64,000 nt of DNA from Rhodococcus sp. 14-1411-2a. Lineage in GTDB: Bacteria; Actinomycetota; Actinomycetes; Mycobacteriales; Mycobacteriaceae. The stretch covers positions 338,815 through 402,814 of the forward strand of contig NZ_NPGA01000007.1 in NCBI RefSeq assembly GCF_002259485.1. The letters are read 5' to 3'. Position numbers and translations under genes: made by a program. Shown here one piece after another: positions 35,184 through 45,887 of this stretch. Under the pieces are notes generated by a model that was not told the DNA's origin, ran no database searches, and worked only from the letters and a program-made list of their open reading frames with translations. Position 1 is the first letter of the stretch. Every line of letters begins with the position of its first letter.

Positions 35184-36917
35184 GTGAACGATCCACGTCT
35201 CCCCCACACCCCACCGGGTGCGGACGACCCCGAAAAGGTTCACCCCGCAGGCTCCGCTCCTGACTCGAACGGTCACTCCGCAGGCTCCGCTCCTGCCCCG
35301 CTCGAGCACCCCGGTCTGGCCAACTACCCGGCCGCAACTCCTGTGACCGCCCATGTTCCCAGCCGCCGCGAGCCGTTGCCGCCGTTGCACCCGCCGCGTA
35401 CCGAACAGATCACCGCGGCACGCGGCAAGGCCGGCGCACGCAAGCCGCCGCCGATGCCCAAGAAGCTGACCGTCACCCGCGTCGCCGCCATGCGTGGACG
35501 CGAGCTGACCGGCAAGGGAATCGCATCGTTCCAGCGAGCCGCGAAGGCCGACGGTGCCGACAAATCCGGTCTGACGGCACTCACCTACGCGACCATGGCG
35601 AACTTCGCATCGGATGCCGCCTTGGCGATCGCCCTGGCCAACACACTCTTCTTCTCTGCCGCCACCGGTGAGGACAAGACCAAGGTCGCGCTGTATCTCG
35701 TCATCACCATCGCGCCGTTCGCGTTGATCGCCCCGCTCATCGGTCCGCTGCTGGACCGATTGCAGCAGGGCCGACGCATCGCACTCGCCATGTCCTTCGG
35801 GTTGCGCACCGTGTTGGCGGTGGTGCTGGTGTTCAACTTCGACAGCTGGGTGTTGTATCCGGCCGCGCTCGGCATGCTCGTCCTGAGCAAGTCGTTCGCG
35901 GTGCTCAAGAGCGCGGTGACGCCGCGGGTACTGCCGCCGGAGATCGACCTGGTCCGCGTCAACTCACGTCTGACGGTGTTCGGTCTGCTCGGCGGCACCA
36001 TCGCGGCCGGGGCGGTCGCCGGCGGCATCGCGTTCGTCGCGGGTTCGCCGGGCGCCCTGTGGTTCGTCGCCGCGATCACCGTGCTCGGTGCCTACCTGAG
36101 CATGCGCATTCCGTCCTGGGTGGAGATCACCGAGGGTGAAGTGCCCGCAACCTTGAGTTACCACGCCGACCAGCACGGTGATCGCGATTACGCCGGAAGC
36201 GGGGCTCCCACCGAGAACATCCGCCGCACGCCCCCGTCGCCCCCGGCGTCGGGCACCACCAAGAACCGCAGACAACCCTTGGGCCGGGCGGTCATCGTCG
36301 GGCTCTGGGGCAACGGCACCATCCGGATTCTCACCGGCTTCCTGACGCTCTACATCGCGTTCGTCGCCAAATCCCGTACCGAACACGAGCCGCTTCAGCA
36401 GGCCGCGATGCTCGGACTCGTCGGAGCCGCCGCCGGTCTCGGCAACTTCTCCGGCAACGCGCTCGGAGCCAGGATCAAGCTCGGCCGGCCGTCCCTGGTG
36501 GTTCTTCGCTGCACCCTCGCAGTCACGGTCGTGGCCGTCGTCGCCGCGGTCACCGACAGCCTGCTCACCGCAGCGGTGGCAGCGCTCGTCGCGTCGAGCG
36601 CCAGTGCACTCGCCAAGGTCTCCCTCGACGCGTCCCTGCAGGCCGATCTGCCGCCGGAATCGATCGCGTCGGGATTCGGCCGATCGGAAACCGTCATGCA
36701 GCTGTGCTGGGTCCTGGGCGGCACGCTCGGCGTGCTGCTCCCCACCGAGTACTGGCTCGGTTTCACCGTGGTCTCGGTTTTGCTTACGATCGGGCTCGTG
36801 CAGACATTCCTCACCTACCGCGGCAGATCACTTCTGCCCGGCTTCGGCGGCAACCGCCCCGACCACGTCGAACAAGAAGTGTCCGACGGTTCCTTCGGCG
36901 AAAACGTGACCAAGTGA
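35184..36917 (+). CDS. Large MFS transporter with proline-rich N-terminal tail
   Basis: A 577-residue protein. The first about 120 residues are hydrophilic and rich in Pro, Ala and Lys, containing twice the segment AGSAP; the 12-helix membrane part follows (TYATMANFASDAALAIALANTLFF, LDRLQQGRRIALAM). Mycobacteria have an equivalent transporter beside a DUF2771 gene in this chromosomal place. Substrate unknown. GTG start. Its stop overlaps the next GTG (GTGA, 36914-36917). Confidence 0.87.
   Translation: MNDPRLPHTPPGADDPEKVHPAGSAPDSNGHSAGSAPAPLEHPGLANYPAATPVTAHVPSRREPLPPLHPPRTEQITAARGKAGARKPPPMPKKLTVTRVAAMRGRELTGKGIASFQRAAKADGADKSGLTALTYATMANFASDAALAIALANTLFFSAATGEDKTKVALYLVITIAPFALIAPLIGPLLDRLQQGRRIALAMSFGLRTVLAVVLVFNFDSWVLYPAALGMLVLSKSFAVLKSAVTPRVLPPEIDLVRVNSRLTVFGLLGGTIAAGAVAGGIAFVAGSPGALWFVAAITVLGAYLSMRIPSWVEITEGEVPATLSYHADQHGDRDYAGSGAPTENIRRTPPSPPASGTTKNRRQPLGRAVIVGLWGNGTIRILTGFLTLYIAFVAKSRTEHEPLQQAAMLGLVGAAAGLGNFSGNALGARIKLGRPSLVVLRCTLAVTVVAVVAAVTDSLLTAAVAALVASSASALAKVSLDASLQADLPPESIASGFGRSETVMQLCWVLGGTLGVLLPTEYWLGFTVVSVLLTIGLVQTFLTYRGRSLLPGFGGNRPDHVEQEVSDGSFGENVTK
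35245..35295 (+). repeat. In-frame 18-bp direct repeat
   Basis: CCGCAGGCTCCGCTCCTG occurs at 35245-35262 and 35278-35295, exactly 33 bp (11 codons) apart, inside the disordered N-terminal tail of the MFS gene. Repeat-length change would keep the frame. Confidence 0.8.
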
Positions 36918-37426
36918 ATCTCGCTCCCCGCACCAAGAAGATCGCGGCCCTGGTCGCCGCAGGTCTACTCGTCGTCGCCGTTGCCTTCGTCGCGGTACTC
37001 GCGCTGCTGATCGGGAACGCGCCGGAGAAGGAACCGACCGTCTCCGCCTACGCCAACGGCCGAGCCGTCGACGTGGAGCCGTACCTGTACTGCGCCGTCA
37101 GCGACCCACTGTGCACCAACGTCGGAGAAACCACCGAAATCCAGGTCGGCAAGGCTCCGACGGTGCAGCTCTCGCTTCCCGAGGCCGTCTACTCGGCTCC
37201 GTGGGTGCTCGCCCTGGTCTACGGCGACGACAGCGGAAACGTCGTGGAGGACAGCGCGTTCAACGAACCGGGAACCAGGCTCAGCGTCACGGTGCCCACC
37301 ACGGACGACAGCGGCCGAACCCTGCTCGGGATCGAAGTGCGTCTGCCCACCGGCATCATCGACACCGACACCAATCAGGAGGGCTTCGTCAGCCACGCCA
37401 TCTGGTCGATCGGCACGCTGCCGTAG
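36914..37426 (+). CDS. DUF2771 family membrane-anchored protein
   Basis: A 170-residue protein with one N-terminal hydrophobic helix (about 11-33) and an extracytoplasmic domain starting EKEPTVSAYANGRAVDVEPYLYC; Cys residues in LYCAVSDPLC may pair. Ends FVSHAIWSIGTLP. DUF2771 accompanies the preceding MFS transporter in related genomes. Coupled to it by GTGA overlap. Probably an accessory protein of the transporter; function not established. Confidence 0.82.
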   Translation: MNLAPRTKKIAALVAAGLLVVAVAFVAVLALLIGNAPEKEPTVSAYANGRAVDVEPYLYCAVSDPLCTNVGETTEIQVGKAPTVQLSLPEAVYSAPWVLALVYGDDSGNVVEDSAFNEPGTRLSVTVPTTDDSGRTLLGIEVRLPTGIIDTDTNQEGFVSHAIWSIGTLP

Positions 37427-37439
37427 GTCGTTCCCGAGA

Positions 37440-37856
37440 TCAGCTGTCGAGCTCGCGGGCGACGGCCCGGACCACCTCGGAGATGCGTTGCGCGATCTTG
37501 CGGTCCGGGTACTTGCCCTTCCGGAGCTCGGGCTGCACCGTCGCTTCGAGCAGAGTGATCATGTCCTCGACCATCCCGTGCAGCTCGTCGGGAGTGTGCT
37601 TGCGCTCGACGGGTTCGCGGCGGGTGCTGCCGGTGTTCTGACGCACCGACGGTGCCGGCTCGAGCACCTTCAGGCTCAACGCCTGCGGTCCGCGACGGCC
37701 TGCGGCCATCCCGAACTCGACTCGCTGACCGGCTTTGAGGCCCTCGACGCCCTCGGGCAGCGCCGAGGAACGCACGTAGACGTCCTCGCCTTCCTCCTGC
37801 GAGAGGAATCCGAATCCCTTGTCGACGTCGTACCACTTCACCTTGCCGGTCGGCAC
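37440..37856 (-). CDS. Cold-shock domain protein with C-terminal extension
   Basis: A 138-residue single-strand nucleic-acid-binding protein. The cold-shock domain (residues 1-65) has RNP1 KGFGFL and RNP2 DVYVRSSAL; the C-terminal half, [17 protein letters not shown] to ARELDS, is a helical extension found in actinobacterial CspB-type proteins. GTG at 37856 starts [11 protein letters not shown]; a GTG three codons earlier is possible. Convergent with the DUF2771 gene, 13 bp apart. Confidence 0.9.
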   Translation of the reverse strand: MPTGKVKWYDVDKGFGFLSQEEGEDVYVRSSALPEGVEGLKAGQRVEFGMAAGRRGPQALSLKVLEPAPSVRQNTGSTRREPVERKHTPDELHGMVEDMITLLEATVQPELRKGKYPDRKIAQRISEVVRAVARELDS

Positions 37857-38045
37857 TGAGCTCACCCGTTCATCTGTTTGCTGTGACAGTTGCGTTGTCC
37901 GTGGGACCGATGTTCGGCCCGCACAAGTTTCGCGCCCCACGAGGACGTAGGACGCGAATACACCAGTCTAGCGCGGTGAGCCCGGATAGAGCATTCGAGT
38001 TGTTCACCGCACGGCGCTCTTCACAGCGTCGCGATTCGCACTACC

Positions 38046-38273
38046 GTGGTCGATGTGGACACAACGACCCGTAAGAGCAGCACCGCTCTGCTGCGCATCG
38101 CGCTGGCCCTGTTCGCGATCGGCCTCGTCGCCATCGTCGCGATCCTGATGTTTCCGATCTTCTCCGACGCGAAGCCCCCACTCGGGCTCTATCTGACGGC
38201 CATGTTCTCCGCGCCGACCGGCTTCGTGCTGGCGCTGGGCTACGCGCTGGCATCCGGACGAAGGGCGCGCTGA
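38046..38273 (+). CDS. Small membrane protein
   Basis: A 75-residue protein with two hydrophobic helices (about 15-37 and 47-70). Unrecognised. GTG start at 38046, or GTG at 38055. Its stop lies two bases before the YccF start, so it is likely co-transcribed and may work with YccF. Confidence 0.65.
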   Translation: MVDVDTTTRKSSTALLRIALALFAIGLVAIVAILMFPIFSDAKPPLGLYLTAMFSAPTGFVLALGYALASGRRAR

Positions 38274-38275
38274 CC

Positions 38276-38650
38276 ATGCGGTTGATACTGAACGTCATCT
38301 GGCTGGTCTTCGGCGGCCTGTGGCTGGCACTGGGCTACTTCCTCGCCGGACTGCTGCTGTGCATCCTGATCGTGACCATTCCGTTCGGCATCGCGTCGTT
38401 CCGCATCGGCGTCTACGCGCTGTGGCCGTTCGGATCGACGATCGTCGACAAGCCGGGGTCCGGATCCGGTGCGCTCGTCGGAAACGTGCTGTGGCTGATT
38501 CTGGCCGGTTGGTGGCTGGCCCTGACTCACGTGGTCACCGCCGTCGCGATGGCGATCACCATCATCGGCATCCCGTTGGCGATCGCGAACCTGAAGATGA
38601 TCCCCGTATCCCTGATGCCCCTCGGCAAGGACATCGTTGCCGTTCGGTGA
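38276..38650 (+). CDS. YccF domain membrane protein
   Basis: A 124-residue protein with three to four helices and two tandem YccF units: LILNVIWLVFGGLWLALGYF ... IPFGIASFRIGVYALWPFG and LVGNVLWLILAGWWLAL ... IIGIPLAIANLKMIPVSLMP. Function of the family is not known. It follows a small membrane-protein gene by 2 bp. Confidence 0.88.
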   Translation: MRLILNVIWLVFGGLWLALGYFLAGLLLCILIVTIPFGIASFRIGVYALWPFGSTIVDKPGSGSGALVGNVLWLILAGWWLALTHVVTAVAMAITIIGIPLAIANLKMIPVSLMPLGKDIVAVR

Positions 38651-38889
38651 CCTCCGGAACCGGTTGCCGTCGATGTGACTTCCATCACATCACGCTCCGG
38701 TAACGGACAGGCAACGGACAGGGGTTCAATGCCCGGCACGTCCACTAGCTGGGCCGACTCGAGCGACCCGAAAGAGGTACAAAATGTGCTCTCGGCGACG
38801 CTCCGAAATCGACAGTTACCAAATAGTGACGTAAGGCGGGAATTTCAGTACGGTCAGCAGCGGCCGGAAAGTTCGGCCGAATTCCGGCC

Positions 38890-39748
<859 letters not shown>

Positions 39749-39773
39749 GCGCCCGGAGACGGTTCAGCTCGTA

Positions 39774-39812
39774 CGAAAGAAGCCCCCGACGGATTGTCGG
39801 GGGCTTCTTTCG
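39774..39812 (+). terminator. Rho-independent terminator after rpfA
   Basis: A perfect 17-bp stem, 39774-39790 with 39796-39812, five-base loop, and a CTTTCG end; the symmetric A/T ends mean it can serve the convergent small gene as well. Confidence 0.88.
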
Positions 39813-39828
39813 TGCTCGAGGGCCGCGG

Positions 39829-40017
39829 CTAGCGATTGACCACGGTCACCGGATGGGCGTACGGAAGGTCTTCGACGGGCAGCGGGAACTCGGTGTCCTC
39901 GCCGAAGGGTGACAAGCCACCCGAGCGAGCGGACGAGAGTTCGGTCACCGCGTGGTCACCGCGAGCGGTTTCCGGCCAGCCTGGATCGACATAGGGCTTC
40001 TTCGACTTGTTCACCAT
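39829..40017 (-). CDS. Small conserved hypothetical protein
   Basis: A 62-residue soluble protein, [16 protein letters not shown] to AHPVTVVNR. Unrecognised domain; a similar small gene lies between rpfA and the helicase genes in mycobacteria, to my recollection. ATG at 40017. It is divergent from the helicase-like gene across 61 bp and ends 17 bp from the rpf terminator. Confidence 0.7.
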   Translation of the reverse strand: MVNKSKKPYVDPGWPETARGDHAVTELSSARSGGLSPFGEDTEFPLPVEDLPYAHPVTVVNR

Positions 40018-40078
40018 GCGCCTATTTTGACACCTGCCCTGCGGCAAGCACCAGCCCAGGTCTCTAATCTGATAGACG

Positions 40079-42370
40079 ATGACCGACACGACTGCGCACC
40101 GACACACCGATACGCCCCCGGATCTGCCTCGATGGATCGCAGCTCGCAGCGACGCCGAGCTGATCAGGGCCATGTCGCTGCGTCCGGATCTGACCGCGCC
40201 GCCGCCCGCATCCCTTGCCGTACTGGCCGGACGGGCCGAGCAGCGCCGATCGATCCTGCACACCGCGGACACCCTCGACACCCTCGCTCTGACGGTCCTC
40301 GAGATCCTCGCCATCGAAGAGGCGTACGAGCGGCCCGTCACCCGCGCCGCGCTGCTGGCCGTGGTCGCCAAACGCGCACCGGCCAAGAGCGTGGACAAGG
40401 CACTGTCCCAGCTGCGCGAACGCCTGCTGGTGTGGGGCGATGCAGCAGGCTTCCGCATCAGCGCCGCAGCGGCGGACGCGGTGCCGTGGCGCATCGGTCG
40501 CGCACTCGACCCGGTGGACAACCTCACCGAGGCCCACATCACCGCGGCCCTGGCCGAACTCGGTGACGGCGAACGCGGCCTCCTCGATACCCTCGCCAGA
40601 TCGTCCCCCACCGGCCGCACCCGCGACGCCGCACCGGGCACGCCGCCGGACCGACCCGTCCAGAAGCTGCTCGCCGCAGGTCTGCTGATCTGGTTGGACG
40701 AACAAACCGTCGAGCTGCCCGTCCAAGTGGGCCAGATCCTGCGCGGCGAACCGATGTCGGACCCGCGCTCGCTCGCCGAACCCAAACTCGACACCAGCTC
40801 GTATTCGCTCGCCGACGTCGACGCCGCTGCCGCAGGAGAGGCACTGGAGCTGGGTCGGCACTGCGTCGCGGTGATCGAGGCACTGTCCGCTTCGCCTGCA
40901 CCCGCCCTCAAGGCGGGCGGACTGGGAGTGCGCGAGCTCCGCAAGATCACCAAGGCCACCGGCCTCGACGACGATCGAGTGAGCGTTCTCGTCGAGTTGC
41001 TGGCCGCCGCCCACCTCATCTCGAGCGGAACACCGGACCCGGTTCCTGCGTCCGACAACGGCGACGACTACTGGGCCCCGACACCGGCGGTCGAGGCCTG
41101 GCTCACCGCCGCCCCGGCAGCGCGCTGGCACACCCTGGCCTCGGCCTGGCTCGAAGTTCCGCGGGCACCCTGGGTCATCGGAATGCGTGACCCCAACGAC
41201 AAACCCATCGCCGCCCTGTCCGAGGAAGTCCGCTCTCCGGCCGCACCGCGGGATCGACGCATGATCCTGGAATTGCTCGCAGAACTCGGCAGTGGACACG
41301 CAGCGCAGCCCGCCGACCTCGCGCGCACCCTGGCCTGGCGTCGACCCCGGTGGTCCGGGCGCTTCGGCGTCACACCCGTCGGACATGTTCTCGCCGAAGC
41401 GACCGCTCTCGGCATCGTCGCTCGCGGGGCGATCTCGACCCCGGGCCGCTCCCTGCTGCACGACGGCAATGCCGAGGCAGACATGCGTGCTGCCCTGCCC
41501 GAGCCCATCGACTACGTCCTGGTGCAAGCCGACCTCACGTTGGTGGCGCCCGGCCCGCTCGAGCCGGACCTGCAGGATCGAATCGAACTGGTCGCCGACG
41601 TGGAATCCGCGGGCGCAGCCACGATGTACCGGATCAGCGACACCAGCCTGCGCCGCGCTCTCGATGTGGGACTGACCGCCTCCGAGCTGCACGCGTTGTT
41701 CGCCACCCACTCGAGAACGCCGGTGCCGCAGGCTCTGACCTACCTGATCGACGACGTGGCTCGTCGGCACGGCCGCCTGCGCGCAGGCGTCGCCGCGTCG
41801 TTCGTCAGGTGCGAGGACCCGGCACTGCTGGCCGAGGTGATGGCATCCCCGGCAGCCGAATCGTTGGCCCTGCGAGCGCTGGCTCCGACCGTCGCGATCT
41901 CACAGGCCCCGCTCGCCGAAGTACTGACGGTCCTGAGCGGAGCAGGATTCGCGCCTGCGGGCGAGGACTCGTCCGGCACCATCGTCGATCTGCGTGCCCG
42001 CGGGTCGAGGGTGTCGGCGCGGCGGCCACGCCAGGCGTTCCGCACTCCGGCCGTCCCCACCGAGGAACAGCTGGGTTCGTTGGTGCGCGGGATGCGCGCT
42101 GCCGACAGAGCGGCAGGCAACGGCGGCGCCGTGGTGCGCGCCGACGGGTCTCGGGCCAGCAGCACCGCGACGATGACGCTCCTGCAGACCGCGGCGAAGG
42201 TCAAACGGAGCGTGAGCATCGGCTACGTCGACGCCCAGGGCGTGGCGACCCATCGCATCGTCGATCCGATCAGCATCGGCGGTGGCCAACTCGACGCGTT
42301 CGACCCCGCCACCGGTGGGGTTCGGCGCTTCACCCTGCACCGGATCACCTCGGTCGCATTGGTCGAGTAG
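40079..42370 (+). CDS. Helicase-associated (XPB/Ssl2-like) protein
   Basis: A 763-residue protein of the actinobacterial family that pairs with XPB helicase. It lacks Walker motifs. N-terminal winged-helix repeats are suggested by [21 protein letters not shown] and [22 protein letters not shown]; the helicase C-terminal-like XPB/Ssl2 domain is around residues 480-620 ([21 protein letters not shown]), and the WYL-like end [22 protein letters not shown] is at 705-760. It lies 88 bp before the XPB gene; a joint role in DNA repair or transcription is inferred. Confidence 0.85.
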   Translation: MTDTTAHRHTDTPPDLPRWIAARSDAELIRAMSLRPDLTAPPPASLAVLAGRAEQRRSILHTADTLDTLALTVLEILAIEEAYERPVTRAALLAVVAKRAPAKSVDKALSQLRERLLVWGDAAGFRISAAAADAVPWRIGRALDPVDNLTEAHITAALAELGDGERGLLDTLARSSPTGRTRDAAPGTPPDRPVQKLLAAGLLIWLDEQTVELPVQVGQILRGEPMSDPRSLAEPKLDTSSYSLADVDAAAAGEALELGRHCVAVIEALSASPAPALKAGGLGVRELRKITKATGLDDDRVSVLVELLAAAHLISSGTPDPVPASDNGDDYWAPTPAVEAWLTAAPAARWHTLASAWLEVPRAPWVIGMRDPNDKPIAALSEEVRSPAAPRDRRMILELLAELGSGHAAQPADLARTLAWRRPRWSGRFGVTPVGHVLAEATALGIVARGAISTPGRSLLHDGNAEADMRAALPEPIDYVLVQADLTLVAPGPLEPDLQDRIELVADVESAGAATMYRISDTSLRRALDVGLTASELHALFATHSRTPVPQALTYLIDDVARRHGRLRAGVAASFVRCEDPALLAEVMASPAAESLALRALAPTVAISQAPLAEVLTVLSGAGFAPAGEDSSGTIVDLRARGSRVSARRPRQAFRTPAVPTEEQLGSLVRGMRAADRAAGNGGAVVRADGSRASSTATMTLLQTAAKVKRSVSIGYVDAQGVATHRIVDPISIGGGQLDAFDPATGGVRRFTLHRITSVALVE

Positions 42371-42458
42371 ACCGGGCTCACGTGCACGCACGCCCCTACC
42401 TGTGGACAATGGAGAAGTTGCGCTCTTTCGGGCGCAGCAGATGTCTCTAGGAGGAACC

Positions 42459-44114
42459 GTGACCGACGGCCCGCTGATCGTTCAGTCCGACAAAACGCTG
42501 TTGCTCGAGGTCGATCACGAACTCGCGGGTGCAGCGCGGGCGGCCATCGCACCGTTCGCGGAGCTCGAACGTGCCCCCGAGCACGTGCACACCTATCGCA
42601 TCACCCCGCTGGCACTGTGGAACGCCCGTGCCGCCGGCCACGACGCCGAACAGGTGGTCGACGCGCTGGTGAATTTCTCGCGTTACGCAGTGCCGCAGCC
42701 GCTGCTGGTCGACATCGTCGACACGATGGCACGCTACGGCCGGTTGCAGTTGGTCAAGAGCCCGGTGCACGGCCTGGTGCTGATCAGCCTGGACCGCGCG
42801 GTGCTCACAGAGGTGATGCGCCACAAGAAGATTGCGCCCATGCTCGGCGCGATGGTCGACGAGGACACGGTGATCGTGCATCCGAGCGAACGCGGCCACG
42901 TGAAGCAGATGTTGCTCAAGATCGGCTGGCCCGCCGAGGACCTCGCCGGCTACGTCGACGGCGAAGCTCACCCCATCGAGCTCGACACCGAGGGCGGCAA
43001 CTGGACGCTGCGCGACTACCAGGAGATGGCAGCAGATTCCTTCTGGGCCGGCGGCTCGGGAGTCGTCGTACTGCCCTGCGGCGCAGGCAAGACGATGGTC
43101 GGCGCGGCCGCTATGGCCAGAGCCAAGGCCACCACGCTGATTCTGGTCACCAACACCGTCGCCGGTCGGCAGTGGAAGCGCGAACTCATTGCACGCACCT
43201 CGCTCACCGAGGAGGAGATCGGCGAGTATTCGGGCGAGCGCAAGGAGATTCGCCCTGTGACAATCGCCACGTACCAGGTGATCACGCGTCGTACCAAGGG
43301 TGAATACAAGCACCTCGAACTCTTCGATTCCCGCGACTGGGGATTGGTGATCTACGACGAGGTGCATCTGCTCCCCGCGCCGGTGTTCCGCATGACAGCC
43401 GATCTGCAGTCGCGTCGACGCCTCGGCCTCACCGCGACGCTCGTCCGCGAGGACGGCCGCGAGGGCGACGTCTTCTCGCTGATCGGGCCCAAGCGCTACG
43501 ACGCACCATGGAAGGACATCGAGGCACAGGGCTGGATCGCGCCGGCCGAGTGCATCGAGGTTCGCGTCACCCTCACCGATGCCGAGCGCATGTCGTACGC
43601 CGTGGCCGAGCCCGAGGAGCGCTACAAGCTGTGCTCGACGGCGCACACGAAGATCGCCGTCGTGAAATCGATCCTCGCCAAACACCAAGATGCTCCGACG
43701 CTGGTCATCGGCGCCTACCTCGACCAGTTGAACGAGCTCGGTGAAGCGCTGAACGCTCCGGTCATTCAGGGCTCGACCAAGAACAAGGAACGTGAAGTGC
43801 TGTTCGACGCGTTCCGCAAGGGCGAGATCCAGACGCTCGTGGTGAGCAAGGTGGCGAACTTCTCGATCGACCTTCCGGAAGCCTCTGTGGCAGTCCAGGT
43901 TTCGGGAACGTTCGGCTCCAGGCAGGAAGAGGCTCAGCGCCTGGGCCGACTGCTCCGGCCGAAGCACGACGGTGGTCAGGCGCACTTCTACTCGGTGGTC
44001 TCCCGCGACACCCTCGACGCCGAGTACGCAGCCCACCGTCAGCGCTTCCTCGCCGAACAGGGTTACGCGTACCGCATCACCGACGCGGACGATCTGCTCG
44101 GTCCGGCGATCTGA
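42459..44114 (+). CDS. ercc3: XPB/Ssl2-type DNA helicase
   Basis: A 551-residue SF2 helicase, the bacterial homologue of human XPB. Walker A LPCGAGKT (205-212), DEVH box (300-303), the RED motif in TLVREDGREGD, and motif VI QEEAQRLGRLLRP are all present, with the damage-recognition-like N-terminal domain ahead. 3'-5' ATP-dependent DNA unwinding is known for the mycobacterial enzyme. GTG at 42459 after AGGAGGA; longer frames are accidental. Follows the XPB/Ssl2-like gene. Confidence 0.95.
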   Translation: MTDGPLIVQSDKTLLLEVDHELAGAARAAIAPFAELERAPEHVHTYRITPLALWNARAAGHDAEQVVDALVNFSRYAVPQPLLVDIVDTMARYGRLQLVKSPVHGLVLISLDRAVLTEVMRHKKIAPMLGAMVDEDTVIVHPSERGHVKQMLLKIGWPAEDLAGYVDGEAHPIELDTEGGNWTLRDYQEMAADSFWAGGSGVVVLPCGAGKTMVGAAAMARAKATTLILVTNTVAGRQWKRELIARTSLTEEEIGEYSGERKEIRPVTIATYQVITRRTKGEYKHLELFDSRDWGLVIYDEVHLLPAPVFRMTADLQSRRRLGLTATLVREDGREGDVFSLIGPKRYDAPWKDIEAQGWIAPAECIEVRVTLTDAERMSYAVAEPEERYKLCSTAHTKIAVVKSILAKHQDAPTLVIGAYLDQLNELGEALNAPVIQGSTKNKEREVLFDAFRKGEIQTLVVSKVANFSIDLPEASVAVQVSGTFGSRQEEAQRLGRLLRPKHDGGQAHFYSVVSRDTLDAEYAAHRQRFLAEQGYAYRITDADDLLGPAI

Positions 44115-44153
44115 GACTTCGGGTCGGCTCGGTGCCGTGCTAGGAATACCTGT

Positions 44154-44822
44154 GTGCGCAAGTTCGAGTTCCCTGTAGACGTAGCCCACGCGAAGTCGGT
44201 CAACGAGACGTTCACCGAGCTTCGCCGGTTGCGGGCATCCGCAGCGCTCACCGCCGTGTTCCTCATCGCACTGGGAGCGTGGTTCATCTGGATCGCCGCC
44301 CCGTGGTCGTACATCCTCGGCGCGGTGTTCCTGATCGCGGCGGCCACCTCGCTCTGGGTGATGCTGTGGGCACCCCGAAAGATGGGTTCCATCGAATCAC
44401 AATATGCCGCAGGCGATCTGGTGCCGGCGGTGGTGGCCGAGAAGTTGCCGGGTGGAGCGACGCTACTGGCCCTGGTCGACATCGCGAAGCCCGGGGTGGA
44501 CGAGCCGCATTATGTGCTGATCACCCGCGTCGTGCGGGCCCTGCCCGGACACGCCGTCGAGCGGGGCGCACAGGTTCCCGCGGTGTCGGTTCTCGCGGAC
44601 CGTGGCCGAAACACCGGCGGGCGAGCGTGGCAGTTGGCCTCGGTGATGCCCATCGCCTGGGGAACCACCGATCCGGCGGTCATCGCACGCGCCGCCCGGG
44701 AGATCACCGAGGGCGAGTGGGCGTTGTTGCACGCCAACATCGGCCTGTCGGAGAAGGTCCGCACGGCCAAGAACCAGCAGTTGCTCATCGACCCGGCGGA
44801 TCTTCCCGACGACCTGCGCTAG
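44154..44822 (+). CDS. DUF3239-like membrane protein
   Basis: A 222-residue protein with two helices at about 29-48 and 53-75 and a soluble C-terminal domain (PAVVAEKLPGGATLLALVDIAKP, VPAVSVLADRGRNTGGRAWQ). It looks like DUF3239 proteins of actinobacteria; function unknown. GTG at 44154. Follows XPB by 39 bp and ends 16 bp from the convergent LLM gene. Confidence 0.7.
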   Translation: MRKFEFPVDVAHAKSVNETFTELRRLRASAALTAVFLIALGAWFIWIAAPWSYILGAVFLIAAATSLWVMLWAPRKMGSIESQYAAGDLVPAVVAEKLPGGATLLALVDIAKPGVDEPHYVLITRVVRALPGHAVERGAQVPAVSVLADRGRNTGGRAWQLASVMPIAWGTTDPAVIARAAREITEGEWALLHANIGLSEKVRTAKNQQLLIDPADLPDDLR

Positions 44823-44838
44823 AGCCTGCAGCGACCCA

Positions 44839-45825
44839 CTAGGCCAGTGCAGCGATCACTTCCCGCTCGAAGAGTTCGATACCGGAGCGTTCGTAGGCCG
44901 CTTCGGGGAAATAGAAGATGCCGTACGTCATCCCTTGTTCCTGCAGTGCCGTCAGGTTCTCCACGATCTGCTCAGGAGTTCCCACTGCGGGCATGCCGCG
45001 GTACGCGGCGAGTGCGCTGTGGGCCTTCTCCGCACCCACGTACTCGGTCAGACGAGCCTCGAGGGCGCGCAGCTTGTCTTCCACCTCGGCCTCGGTCGCC
45101 GCGACGACGACGTTGTAGTTCGCCGAGCGGACGATGGCATCGAAGTCGGTACCCACTGCTGCGCAATGCTCGCGCAGCAGAGCGGATTTGGCGGCGAAAC
45201 CGGCGGGGGTTCCGTCGAAGTTGGTGTAGTTCGCGTACTTCGCGGCGATCTTCAGAGTCACCTTCTCCCCGCCGCCCGCGATCCACAGCGGGATGCCTCC
45301 CTCCTGCAACGGCAGGGGCCGCACCACGGCACCGTCGATCTCGTAGTACTTTCCGTCGAGGAACACTTCTCCGGCCGTCCATGCCTGTTTGAAGATCTGC
45401 ACGCCCTCGTCGAGCCTGCCCAATCGCTCTCCGGCAGAGGGGAACCCGTAGCCGTAGGCGCGGAACTCGTGCTCGTGCCAGCCGCCTCCGATGCCCATCT
45501 CGACGCGTCCTCCGGAGATGATGTCGACTGTGGCAGCAACTTTGGCGAGGTATGCCGGGTTACGGTACGACATCGCGGTGCACATCTGGCCGAGCCGGAT
45601 TCGCGACGTGGTCGCGGCCAGAGCGGACATCAGCGACCAGGCCTCGTGCGTCGCCTCGTCGGTCGCGGTGGGAACGGTGTGGAAGTGGTCGTAGACCCAC
45701 AGGGATTCCCACGGACCGGCCTCGGCAGCGAGCGCGTGATCGCGCATCGCACTCCAGTGCTGGGCAGGGTCGATGCCGACGAGATCGAGACGCCACCCCT
45801 GTGGCACGAACAATCCGAATCGCAT
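44839..45825 (-). CDS. LLM-class F420-dependent oxidoreductase
   Basis: A 328-residue luciferase-like TIM-barrel enzyme: MRFGLFVPQGWRLDLVGIDP, SLWVYDHFHTVP, RIRLGQMCTAMSYRNPAYLAKVAATVD and GRVEMGIGGGWHEHEFRAYG, which is typical of F420-using members. It reduces or oxidises an unknown substrate with F420 (FMN less likely). The ATG at 45825 removes 47 residues of antisense-like sequence. Divergent from the aminotransferase gene. Confidence 0.9.
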   Translation of the reverse strand: MRFGLFVPQGWRLDLVGIDPAQHWSAMRDHALAAEAGPWESLWVYDHFHTVPTATDEATHEAWSLMSALAATTSRIRLGQMCTAMSYRNPAYLAKVAATVDIISGGRVEMGIGGGWHEHEFRAYGYGFPSAGERLGRLDEGVQIFKQAWTAGEVFLDGKYYEIDGAVVRPLPLQEGGIPLWIAGGGEKVTLKIAAKYANYTNFDGTPAGFAAKSALLREHCAAVGTDFDAIVRSANYNVVVAATEAEVEDKLRALEARLTEYVGAEKAHSALAAYRGMPAVGTPEQIVENLTALQEQGMTYGIFYFPEAAYERSGIELFEREVIAALA

Positions 45826-45887
45826 GACAGGCACAGTACAGACGCAGGGCGAAGGACCGGTTGCCGTCTGTGAACTACGCTGCAGGA

